Shown in pieces: positions 23,611-33,580 of a stretch of 64,000 bases of DNA. Both the position numbers and the translations under genes were made by a program. A model generated the notes under the pieces. That model did not search any database, was not told where the DNA came from, and saw only the letters and a list, made by a program, of their open reading frames with translations. Numbering within the stretch: position 1 is the stretch's first letter; each line of letters starts with the position of its first letter. Origin of the DNA: Macrolepiota albuminosa (lineage: Eukaryota; Basidiomycota; Agaricomycetes; Agaricales; Agaricaceae); assembly GCA_027475525.1 (NCBI GenBank), contig JAMWFC010000009.1:992001-1056000 (forward strand). The letters run 5' to 3'.

Positions 23611-24905
23611 ATGTTTCGCACTTTGGGAAAACCAAAAGGTAGGAAAGGCGCTGCGTGGAAGAGAGAGATCAAGGCAGACGACGTGTTCCTGAGTGACCCC
23701 AGAGAGACAGACATGGTTGTTCCGTAAGCTGTGATACTCCATTTATTGTCAGTAACAAACTCTAATGGTCAACGACAAAGAATTATGGGACCTTCCGGTT
23801 CAGGGAAAAGCACGGTAAGCCTTAGGGATCCAGCCTGTGGTTGTTTCCGACTTTGACTCACTGCTCCTCCAGTTCATCAACATTCTGATTGGCCAAGAAG
23901 TCGCGTCTGTCGGCCACGAACTCCAATCTCACACCGCGTACATCCAACACTTTACCCTGATTCATCCCGATTATCCAAATCGTCGTATAGTTATCATTGA
24001 CACTCCCGGATTTGACGATTCTGACATCGACGATCGGGAAATCTTGCGTCGCATCGCCGTGTGGCTGGCTCGATCGTAAGCTTTTATGATAGGAACTGTC
24101 GTTTTCCATGATGACAGACTCTCTCTCTCCATTCAGTTACGATGCCAAGATGAGGCTTGCGGGAATAATATACCTTCATGAAATCACTCAGCCGCGCATG
24201 CTTGGAACATCGCGGAAGAATCTTGACATGTTCACAAGGCTATGTGGACCAGAAGCGATCAAGAACGTCATACTAATTACGACTAAATGGGATGAACTTT
24301 CCAGCGAGGGTATTGGAAGACTTCGCGAGTCACAGCTCAAGGGGGAGCATTGGAGACACATGGTGGACATGGGGTCCCGCATTCATCGTTTCGATGGTAC
24401 ACAGCGCTCGGCACGGCGTATCGTCAACTATATTCTCGCGAAACAACCTATTGATGCAGTGCAAATACAGACAGAATTGGTGCAGATCGGTGACCTCCTT
24501 GCCGAGACAGAAGCAGGACGTACTTTGCGATATACGCTTCAGGAACTCTTGAAAATGCAAAAGGCCATGTCGACTAAAATGCGAGGCAGTTCTGAAGGAG
24601 ATCCGTCTATGCATGAGAAGGCGCTTGAAAACGAAGAGAAGATTCGGCAGACTCTAAAGCAAATCAAGGAACTAAATATTCCTCTGTCTCGAAAGATTAC
24701 AAAATTCTTAGGAATTGTGGTGGGTGTCATCGTTTCCTTGAGTAAATCGTACCACCAACTTCGCGTTCCAGCAGTAAAATATAGCAGAGGAAAGCATGGC
24801 CATCAGTTTTGTACTTGTTCTTCGTGTATATTTCAATTGACTTACGTACTAGCCACTGTCGCATTTCACCAGAGCAGTCGTTGCCCCTGTAGGAATCAAT
24901 CGTGA
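23611..24905 (+). CDS. AIG1/GIMAP-like GTPase (copy E)
   Basis: Exons 23611-23723, 23781-23814, 23873-24075 and 24137 onward. They encode MFRTLGKPKGRKGAAWKREI..DPRETDMVVP, then IMGPSGSGKST (Walker A), FINILIGQEVASVGHELQS with IDTPGFDDSDIDDREILR, and finally YDAKMRLAGIIYLHEITQP, ITTKWDEL (complete G4), LLAETEAGRTLRYTLQELLKMQ and IPLSRKITKFLGIV. Beyond that point, where other copies stop, this frame continues for about 60 residues to TGA at 24905 and becomes Ser/Cys-rich. A GTGGGT donor at about 24718 could end the coding part earlier, so the tail is uncertain. All nucleotide-binding motifs are intact. It is separated from copies A-D by the NOSIP and tail-anchored genes. Confidence 0.85.
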
Positions 24906-25430
24906 AATTGAAAAAATCGAGACAGATAGACCTCTATTATAATTATGTTCAAGGTTTACCGGAGCAAGTAGAAGAACCCTGTGATTTGTATTCCTTCTGA
25001 ATCAAAATTAAATCAAGTCCAGACGTGGAAATTGTCGATGGACGACTGTACGACTAGGACTGATGGTGGATGATTTCTTTCTCTGGGCTGACATTATCAT
25101 GGAAGCCAATGTACTACAGAACATATCTTCTGTTAATAGTCAACCATTCACATCCTACATTCCCGGTATTCAAAATGTGCCCATTTTCGTGAACTAGTAG
25201 GTATGGGCCATTTTGTAGCACGGCATGCCTGAGATTTAGCCTGACAATGACGTAGATTGTTATAAGCCATATTAATGCATGATGTAACTTGTTCGGCGTA
25301 AAGCACCTGCATGGCCCACCTAGCCCTCTAATTCCGAGGTCTACTTTAGTAGACTGAGGTTTTACTACCTGCTTTGGCATGCATTTTGTCCTCGAAATTT
25401 GTGCCCCTCACGTGATATCGGCAATTGCCA
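24906..25430. other. intergenic, transition to repeat-rich DNA
   Basis: No gene recognised. Base composition turns AT-rich to the right of here and transposon remnants begin. Confidence 0.5.
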
Positions 25431-25439
25431 TTCTCTTCC

Positions 25440-25612
25440 TCTACCGGCTATGTCCTCAATATTTGCTCCCTTTCGGCTATCTTTACCGGCTATTACTACC
25501 GGCTATTACTACCATGTCCTCGATATTTGCTCCCTTTTGGCTATCTTTACTGGCTATTACTACCATGTCCTCGATATTTGCTCCCTTTTGGCTATCTCTA
25601 CTGGCTATTATG
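25440..25612. repeat. tandem repeat, period about 51 bp
   Basis: The unit CATGTCCTCGATATTTGCTC..TTGGCTATCTTTACTGGCTATTACTAC occurs at about 25513 and 25564 with period 51. A more diverged copy lies before it (about 25448), and CCGGCTATTACTA is locally repeated. Copies differ at several bases, so this is a genuine minisatellite-like repeat, unlike the perfect 77-bp duplications. Confidence 0.85.
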
Positions 25613-25640
25613 TTCATCCTCATGTTGAAAAATCCTTGTG

Positions 25641-25794
25641 TTTTCTTTATATATAGTTTTCTTGTGTTGAGCGCGTTATTGTGTGTTTATTTCACCAAGT
25701 CAAGGGATTATAATTGCTTTTCTTTATATATAGTTTTCTTGTGTTGAGCGCGTTATTGTGTGTTTATTTCACCAAGTCAAGGGATTATAATTGC
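25641..25794. repeat. perfect 77-bp tandem duplication (probable assembly artefact)
   Basis: Bases 25641-25717 and 25718-25794 are identical, beginning TTTTCTTTATATATAG and ending GATTATAATTGC. The period is exactly 77, shared with four other duplications in the window. Confidence 0.95.
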
Positions 25795-26149
25795 TTATAT
25801 ATATACGAATATGTTTTTTTATTTTTATTTGTTTGTTTTGTTATCCTTTATTTTGTTTTGTTTTAGTTTGTTTCCTGTTTATGTATTTTTTATTATGTAT
25901 GTAATTTGTTATGTTTTCTGTCGGATGTGTGAATGCTTCATTATTTCTTTGCTCCAGCAGTCGTTTACATCATCGATAGATGAATCGTTATATTACGATA
26001 ACATAATCTACCTACGCTAGATAGGTAGCTATCGACTTGTCAGCAGGAATGAAACATTATTGAACTAACGAGCTGGTGAACACCAAAAGTGAGGAAGTAC
26101 GAAAATGAATAAATATGTACAAGTTGGGGTCGCGTCAAAAGAAAATATA

Positions 26150-26290
26150 AATAAATTCCTGTCCATTGGTTATGTAAGCTGATATTATGTAAGGTGCTGC
26201 TCTGTAAGCTGTTGATCCAGCTATGGTTTATGTAAGCCATTGCTCCAGCTGCTGTTTATGTAAGCCCTCGCAGTTGTTTGTTTGTGATGT
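26150..26290 (-). repeat. Helitron-type subterminal repeats, inverted copy
   Basis: Repeats of GTTTATGTAAGC (two clear, two degenerate), interspersed with GCTCCAGCTGCTG-like motifs. On the minus strand they read GCTTACATAAAC next to CAGCAGCTGGAGC. The same motif pair follows the Helitron gene at 56300-56413 in the opposite orientation. I infer the end of a second, reverse-oriented Helitron copy. A clean CTRR end was not found here. Confidence 0.55.
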
Positions 26291-26567
26291 TGCAGTTGCA
26301 GGCAAATACAGTTTATTTGGTAATGTGATGATGCGGTAATACTATAAAAGCGACTAAAAGGAGAAGGATCGGTGGATGAGGAAGAAACAAAATACAGGTC
26401 CAGTGGACTCATTAGGGAAGGAAGCAGGACAACGATATAGTCAGATCTGAGCAAGTGTCTGTGAGTCGTAGTCGAACCTATATGCGATTGGCAAAGATCA
26501 ACGAGACTGTTATTGACAATGTGACAAAGCAAGCAATTACAGGCTTTTTGATCAATGTAATCATTGG

Positions 26568-27217
26568 TTGCCGTTGTCCGATGTGTCTACGTCCATTCTG
26601 TTCTGGCCCTTGTCTGAAATGTCTCTCAGCTTTCTCTTCAGTTTGTTCTTGGTCCCTTCGTTGGATACTACGTTCTGTGGGGTGTTTATCAGTGTGTTTA
26701 CTGTGTTGCTTTGTCACTCACTTTCATGAAGCTAGACTGGTGCTCGATAAGAGTCATGTATTTCAATACGAAAAGCATTTTGAGTTTCCCACCTGCCAGG
26801 TTAACAACCTGGAACGATAGCTGGACAGAAACGAGATCTCCCACTCAGAATCTTTTCGGCTTGTAATGTTCGTATCTAAGTTCCCTTCAGTTTTGTTTGT
26901 TGCTCTATTGAGTTGTACTTACGTTGTCCTGTTCCCTTCATTTACCTTCATCTTTGAAAATTGGACCACGTTGTCTTCGGTAATCATGAACCCTTTCTGC
27001 ATTATTTTCTCTGTGAGCTTGTATGGGTCTAGTTTCCTGTCCATGGGAATGTGTTGTTCGTTCTTCTCCACATCGCATGTTGGTGTAAATATCCTGTTCG
27101 CAATGTCTAGTGATCTTTCTTGCTGTCTGAGAAACATGTTGTGCCAGCATTCAAGACAGCCTTCTGAGAATTCAAGTTCGAAGTGCTTGCTAATCTCTGT
27201 TGCTCCTATCATTGCAT
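26568..27217 (-). pseudogene. 3' fragment of an unrecognised gene, cut by the outer LTR
   Basis: Minus-strand coding remnant. Directly against the LTR boundary (27217) the frame reads ISKHFELEFSEGCLECWHNM, then RQQERSLDIANRIFTPTC, KNEQHIPMDRKLDPYKLTEK and FMITEDNVVQFSKMKVNEG. After what looks like an intron, a C-terminus follows: VVSNEGTKNKLKRKLRD..RMDVDTSDNGNQ with TGA at about 26568. Codon use and splice-like junctions suggest real coding DNA. I do not recognise a family. The upstream part is absent, replaced by the LTR. Since Helitron-like repeats lie just beyond its 3' end, it may be cargo of a non-autonomous Helitron. Confidence 0.45.
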
Positions 27218-27956
27218 TGTCCCCTCCAGAACCTCCCTGGCACACCCCTGGAGCCCATCCAGAAGCCTCTCTCGTCAACCCCATGATGTGTCCTGTCCCC
27301 ACAGCTGCCGACGCTGCCATCACATGCATCAAAGACCACCATCAACCAGCATCCCCGGCAACCCCGCATCATGGACCCCGGGATCAACCACCATCAATGA
27401 TCAGATCACGCTGCTCGCTTCTGGCAATCACGCATCACGCATCACAACTCTCTCCATGCCAATTGATCGCACGCCCCACACGTGCGATCCAGGTATACAG
27501 TCCCTGTCCGCTACTCAATGCCTCCCAGGACTTATCCCAGACACCCCAGAACCCTGAGACCTGGTCCCGTAGTACTTATAGCGTAGTTCCCCGTTGTACT
27601 CGCTAGTCTTGATATTAACTTGAATTGTTGCGTGCCCTCTGCTTGATTGGTACGTGCTGACTGGCACGCTTGAACAACCATGTGCTCTAAGTTTGGTATG
27701 CACTTCACAACTTATAATTTGTTAACCTGGTCTCGTTTTAGAACCCCGGTTTACAACTCAACCCCCACCCAACCCCCAACCACCTAAAATCCAAAACCCC
27801 CAGATCAAGTTCCCTTCCCTGGGACCACCCCTTGTCCCTGTCTTGAACCCCGGAGTCCTAGCCCTGGAGTTCCAGACACTTGAGTATCCATAGATCAAGT
27901 CTGCCTCGTAAGGGCGTTGCTTTTCTGGAAAGCCCCTGACTCAGCAGAACCTGACA
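27218..27956 (+). repeat. 5' LTR of the outer gypsy element
   Basis: 739 bp, begins TGTCCCC and ends CTGACA. Aligns along its whole length with 49108-49871, with many transition differences. Shares the blocks CATCAAAGACCACCATCAAC and AGTCTTGATATTAACTTGAA. It lacks a short GC segment near the start (TGTCACGACC in the 3' copy). The bases just after it, TAATATCAAGAC, may be a decayed primer-binding site. Confidence 0.88.
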
Positions 27957-27986
27957 TAATATCAAGACTCCCTCCTTACACCGTTC

Positions 27987-30654
27987 TTGATGACTACATA
28001 TACTCATACCTACTACTCCGTGGGCTACCAGACCGACCCGTATGGGCGCCCGGTCCCCAATCACTACTCCGCACAGATCCCCCGCCCTGCCTACCCACCT
28101 CTCCCGTACGAACCCCAATATCTCCACCGCTACTGGGCCCTTGACCCATCCCTCTATGATCTGGGGCCCTCAGCCAGCTGGGCTCCTCCGCTCAACCTAG
28201 CCATGGCACAACCCATGGAGGTCCCCTTGTACTGGAGCATCCCTGGGGGCCTGCCGGAGACCCCACCAGTTCTCAGTGGACCTTGCCCGGTACCCCCCAG
28301 CGAGGGCCCCTTTGCACCCAGCCCCTATTACGGTTACCTGCGCCCTGTCCCCCAACCCTGAGAACCTCTCAACTACGACTATCCCCCTCGACACTACCTG
28401 ACCGCCGCCTTGCCTGCTTGGACCCCTCCCTTGCCAATGGGATGATGATGCCTCAAGAAGTACGAACAGCAACGGGATGAAGTACTACACTCACTCAGGA
28501 TCTCGCTGGAGGACTTTGCACAGCAGGCAAGGGCGCTACTCACAGAATTTGGACATGACAACTTCGCAGGCACTCCAGAGGACTGGGCCTATTGCTTGGT
28601 CAAATTCGGGGATCGCCTCATGTGAGGAGAACTCCTAGAGCAGACTATGGTAAAGTATATATGCAACACGATCCTCCGCGAAGAGCTGCAACAACTGCTT
28701 GACAAAGTCCACTTGTCCCCCTCCCCTCGACCCCTCAACAACCCCGCAGACCCAGGTCACTTGATTCACATCTGACAGGAACTCCTGGAACTGGCCCCAG
28801 CAGCCCCTGCAGTCCCCACTCCGGAGCAATGACAACGTGAAGAGCAACAAAATGCCTTGGCCATACTACGGTCCCTCAACCTGATGGGAGGGCTATTTGA
28901 TTAGCCTGCTGCCTGCACAGTAGGCTTGTCGACTCACCGTAGGGCTAACTCTGTCCCTAGCATCTTTGAGACCTGGGGACAGCCTCAGAGACCCCTGGAA
29001 CTGCTCCCATGAACGGACAACGCCTGACCCCCACCCCCAGCAACCTCCAGTAGACCCTGGGCGGACACTCCTAGCATGGATGACATGCTGTGCTACATCG
29101 ATGAGCTTGCTCGCAGCAACAACAAACAACACCCCGCGCCCGCGACTGCCCTGGCCCCTCCGGAGCCCAACTTCCGCCGCGACCCCCACCCCACTTCAAC
29201 CTGCGGAACCCCCCACAGCCTCCGATGCAAGCGCGACCCTCCCAGGTTGAACGTCCCCTGCGCAACCCAGCACCTGATCCAACACCTGGCTCTCCTCAGG
29301 TTGACCTGACACCTCCGAACCCTCCCTGACCGTCTCCACCACCCCCAACCGAACCCCAAGGATGACCCCCAGGCCCCCCACCTCTGCCACCCCCTGCGTG
29401 GAGACCCAGGCCTCCCTCCGGCAGGAATGAGCCCCTTTGGGACAACGGGCCTCCCAGGCGTGGACCCCCAGAGGAGGCCCTCCAGGCAGGTGGGATCCCA
29501 CCCTCGGTGCCTTTCCTCCACAGGGAGGGGGGGGTAACCACTATTACTACTATTACAATGCCGGCCCCCCTCCCTGCAATGCCACTGGGGTGGATGATGC
29601 TCGCAACGCCCTCACCTGTGAAGGACGTCTGGACATTCAAAAGCCCAATGCATTCACGGGCCGGGACCCCCAAAAATGGCATACATTCCTCACCCAATGT
29701 CTTAACACGTTTCAGGCAAAGCCACTCACATTTCAGGTTGACAGCTCCCAGGTGGCCTTTGCCGCCTCATACCTCCAGGGGATCACCTTCAACCACTACA
29801 CGGCCCTCATCCAGTTTGACCCCAACAACCCAGCACTCTCTCGCTGGCAAGCCTTCATCAACGAGTTCTCCAGGAAGTTTGGGATCTACAATACCGTAGC
29901 CAAGGCTGAGGACAATTTCTTCAACCTCTGGATGCGCTCTGAAGAACGCTTCACCACCTTCATTGTACGTTTTGAGAAGGAAGCTTACAAGACAGGTTGG
30001 AATTACAGCGCCCTCTGGTACGCCCTCTGCTGTGCACTGCCGCAACGTATCAAGGACGTCCTCCGACTCGCCCCGAAACAACCCTCCTACAACGGATACA
30101 AGGCCCTCGTCATGCAGATCGACCAACGCTACTAGGAAGACCGCAGTAAGTATTTGAACTCCCGAGCTTCCTGGAACCCTAGGGGAGGAACCCCATGGCC
30201 CTCCGGCAAAACCCCCAACCACCAAATTCAAAACCCCAGTCCCCCCGCGTTCCTTGGCAGCCGACCCCCGGTGAGTCGTGGCCCACCCAATACTAACCCC
30301 GGCAGCGGCGCCCACCCCCAGGCCCAACTCAACGCCGCCGTAGCCGCCAACGACCTGGGTGACGTGCCAAGCCCTGAGAAACCTCTGAAAGATCCCAAAG
30401 ATGCCAACTTTGCCAACAAACAGGACGAAGAGGCCCTCCGGGCCAACCAGCTCCAGAAAAAGGGACGACCCTGGATCGAGGTTCTGAAGGATGTGCAGGA
30501 ACAACGAAGAAGGGAAGGCGTTTGCATACTCTGTGGTGAGAAAGACCATTTCATCTCTGAGTGCCCCCAACAACAGGTTATGGGATGTGCCATCTGGACC
30601 TTCGAAGGGGAGGATGCCACCTACAAGTATTCAGAAAACGACCCAGCAATTTAG
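27987..30654 (+). pseudogene. gag: gag of the outer gypsy element
   Basis: Capsid/nucleocapsid gene of the outer element, interrupted by several stops. The N-terminal part (about 27990-28361) is Pro/Tyr-rich (YQTDPYGRPVPNHYSAQIPR). The middle is Pro-rich and broken by TGA codons. The capsid segment (29590-30135) is open and includes KPNAFTGRDPQKWHTFLTQC, FAASYLQGITFNHYTAL and WQAFINEFSRKFG, typical of chromovirus Gag. TAG at 30133 replaces an expected TGG. The next segment ends in a CX2CX4HX4C knuckle (CILCGEKDHFISEC, about 30525) and TAG at 30652. In a functional relative, gag and pol would be one or two long frames. The mutations are C-to-T and G-to-A. Confidence 0.85.
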
Positions 30655-32461
30655 ATCTGGAAGATGCTCTAAATCATGGAATCGACCTCAATGTCTTCTC
30701 CGCCCCAGTTTCCCATCTTTGTTCCATGACACTTGCACAGGACACCCTCACGGCTTACCTACCCTCCCACTCCTTGCACTCCCTCCTCCTCAAAACCCAC
30801 CTCACCCCCTCTGGAACCCCCCTCAATACCCTCATCGACAGTGGTGCCACAGACAACTTCATCGACAAGGCATGGTCTACCCTCGCCCCAGAACCCACTC
30901 AGTGACTCCCAGTCCCGGTGTGACTCTGCCTCTTCGACGGAGATGCCTCTATGGCAGGAGACGTCACTCACTTTGTGTGTATGCCCATTACTTTCGCCAA
31001 CGGACAGACTCACACCCTCCAGATGTTGGTAACTAAACTCCACCCCTCCACATCCCTGGTCTTAGGGCTTCTGTGGCTCTGAGACACCAACCCCTGCATC
31101 AACTGGCGACATCTCACCTTTCGCCTGACCCAAGAACCGATGCCTGACGACCAGCAACTCTCCTTCGATATCCTCCCCCTCTGGACCCAACTCCGAAGGA
31201 CCTCCTGGACGGGCCCCCACTGCTCCCCCGACTCCAGTCCCACTTGTCTCGATCCTTTATCATCAATGCCAGGTTGGACGGCACCCCAGGACTGATATCG
31301 GCCCTCATCGACAGTGGAGCTACTGGAGTTTTTATTAGTGACACCCTCGACCTTCCCCACGACTCCCTCGACCAACCCCTCTGCCTGCAACGCCTCGACG
31401 GCACCCCCTCCTCCTCTGGCCCCATCCAGAGGTCTCACTCAGGATGCGTGACCCTGGACAATGACTACGAGTTCACCTCCAACTTCCTGGTCACGCGACT
31501 TCACAAATCGATCCCGATGGTGCTGAGACTACCCTGGCTATGTGACACGAACCCCGACATCGACTGGAGAACGCTCACCATGACCTTCCTGGGACCTGAA
31601 GACCACCCCTCAACTGTTGTGAACCTCTGGGCTCTAGGGAGCGACCCGATGCCCGACACCCCTGGGGCGGCAGCTGCGCCCCCCACCCATACACCACCAA
31701 CGCCCATCCAAACCTGCAAGGCCCCCAATTGACCCCCAAACATTCCTCGAAACAGGTACAAAGGGCCAAACTACCTGGGCCAGTCTCAGACACGTGTCAA
31801 AACTGCTCTGGCCTGTGAATCCGTGACCCCAATCGACCCAAATGCACTCCACATTAGGATCATTGGAGCCGCCCCCTTTGCCCGCCTCATGAAGGACGGA
31901 ACCCCCACGTTTCAACTACACACCTCGCCATCCCTCCCGGAAGAGCATCTACGAGGGGACGCTATCCCCCCAGAAAAGAAAACTGAGGAACAGATCCTCC
32001 GAGAAGTAGTTTCCCCGGAGTATCACAAGTTCGCTGATGTATTCTCCGAAGAAGATGCTAAGGAGATTCCCCCTCACCACCCCTATGACCATACAATCAA
32101 CCTCAAGGAAGGAGCTGCCCCCCCTTTCGGCAAAGTATACAACATGTTGGAAGTCGAACTCTGGGCCCTCAAAGACTACCTCGATGAAATGCTCGGGAAG
32201 GAATTCATCTGACCCTTCGCCTCCGCCGCTGGAGCCCTGGTTTTGTTCGCCAAAAAGAAGGATGGTTCTCTCTGACTCTGCATTGACTACCAGAGACTCA
32301 ATAAGATCACCAAGAAGAACTGCTATCTGCTCCCGCTCATTGGCGATCTGGTCAATCAACTCCGCAGCACCAAGGTTTACACAAAAATTGACCTCCGCTC
32401 TGGCTACAACAATGTCCGCATCACCCCGGGACATGAGTGGAAAACTGTGTTCCGTACGCGG
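30655..32461 (+). pseudogene. pol: outer pol, part 1: two retropepsin-like domains and N-terminal RT
   Basis: Two aspartic-protease-like blocks follow each other. The first has NTLIDSGATDNFIDKAW (about 30832), then LVLGLLWL and DTNPCINWRHLTF. The second has ALIDSGATGVFISDTLDL (about 31300), then VLRLPWLCDTNPDIDWR. Both keep the DSGA catalytic signature. RT starts with [37 protein letters not shown](stop)PFASAAGA and LFAKKKDGSL(stop)[10 protein letters not shown], and runs through [16 protein letters not shown] to FRTR at 32461, where the inner element intervenes. The two internal stops are TGA where relatives have arginine (CGA). Confidence 0.88.
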
Positions 32462-33412
32462 TGATGACGCCCAAAGTTTTGGTCAGTAACAAATGTAACT
32501 GGAGTGTTACTGTACCAAGAGTGTGCGTTGGGCGCGCTATAAGTGATTTGAGGAGTCCCGGGCAGGTCCCAGAGAACGCGTCTGTGAAAAAGGGTAAAAG
32601 TCGGTAACGGGGTCGGCAAGTGTAAAGCGCTAAGGTAAAGCGCCTAGGAAAGAGCGGTAAGCGAACACGGCAAAGGTAAGCGGCAAGAGCACGGTAAGCT
32701 TAGCGAAGTCTAAGCGTCGATAATGCCTGCCGTAGTTGCAAGGCGCGAGTGTGTCGAGTGTTGGCGAGCGTCTGTAACTACCGATGAGTTCGACGTTGCC
32801 GACTGTAGCGTAAATGAGCTCTTGAGTGTAAGTGAGACTGAAGTAAGTGGGGGAAACTCTGGTCTATTCGTCTGCTGGTCCATTGTACAAGTCGGTAAGT
32901 ACTTTTATACTACAAAGAGTTCGCCGTCGCCAGTGACCAACCATCGCCAAAGTGCGGTAAACTGGAAAATTTCATAGGGGTAGCTCCAACGGTTTCCGAT
33001 CCCTACCGTCCTTGGAGGACCCTTGGCGCCACCAGGCGGCAGATCGCGGTGCTAAACCATCAATCCATCACCCTTCTGTCTGTCAGAGCACCTAAGCGAC
33101 GTTTGGCGCCAAATCGAGACGGTAAGCGGTGTCAGACGCCAAGGTCAAACGCCAAGCTGTCCGTCAGTTTTTGATAGATCATCAAACTTCTCGCTAAGCG
33201 CTGTCATCAGTGACTGATGCCATCTGTCAGTTGTCATTCCTGCTGCCGTCGGCGCTATCATTGATTGGATCTGCTTCTTGCCGTGCGCGGCCGTCGGGAA
33301 TGGCTTAAAATGGGTAGAACGCGTGCGCTAAGTTCGGAACGAGTGCGGCAAGGTTTCCGGAGCCGGTGCCGAGCCTGCCGTTGATGCGCCTAACCTGTAT
33401 AGGGTCCTATCA
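32462..33412 (-). repeat. LTR of the inner element (its 3' LTR)
   Basis: 951 bp, on the plus strand begins TGATGACGCCC and ends GTCCTATCA. Differs from 42827-43777 by about two transitions (GTTACTGTACC versus GTTACCGTACC; TTTCCGATCC versus TTTCTGATCC). Being the 3' LTR, it probably supplies the transcription terminator, and in the other direction may drive the antisense gene. Confidence 0.95.
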
Positions 33413-33426
33413 TCTCCCCCCAACTG
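33413..33426 (-). promoter_or_regulatory. polypurine tract of the inner element
   Basis: On the minus strand, CAGTTGGGGGGAGA abuts the LTR start TGATAGG. A purine run in this position is the expected plus-strand primer for reverse transcription. Confidence 0.8.
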
Positions 33427-33580
33427 AAAAATTGACTGTCCTCAGTCACCAAATAAGGCTACCGTTACCGCTTTTGTGACAGGTGGTCCGTGCGTTCTTG
33501 AGATTTGGTTTATAGTCCTGGCGCATGAGTTTGGACTTCGTCTCTCCTCCACATCTTTACCTGGCGCTCTATTAAAAAAT

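Noticed and set aside
7443..24905. Calling the P-loop cluster septins or NLR-type NTPases
   Set aside because: The order of P-loop, DTPGFDD, LRRIAVWLARS and TTKWD is that of AIG1-like G domains; no septin unique element, NACHT or repeat domain is present.
29767..30573. A 268-codon minus-strand frame through gag of the outer element
   Set aside because: It mirrors the GC-rich gag coding strand, has no family resemblance, and the plus strand is clearly gag.
32723..32977. An 84-codon frame repeated in both inner LTRs (also 43088-43342)
   Set aside because: Presence in both copies follows from LTR identity. There is no codon bias, homology or expression signal, so an LTR-encoded protein is not supported.
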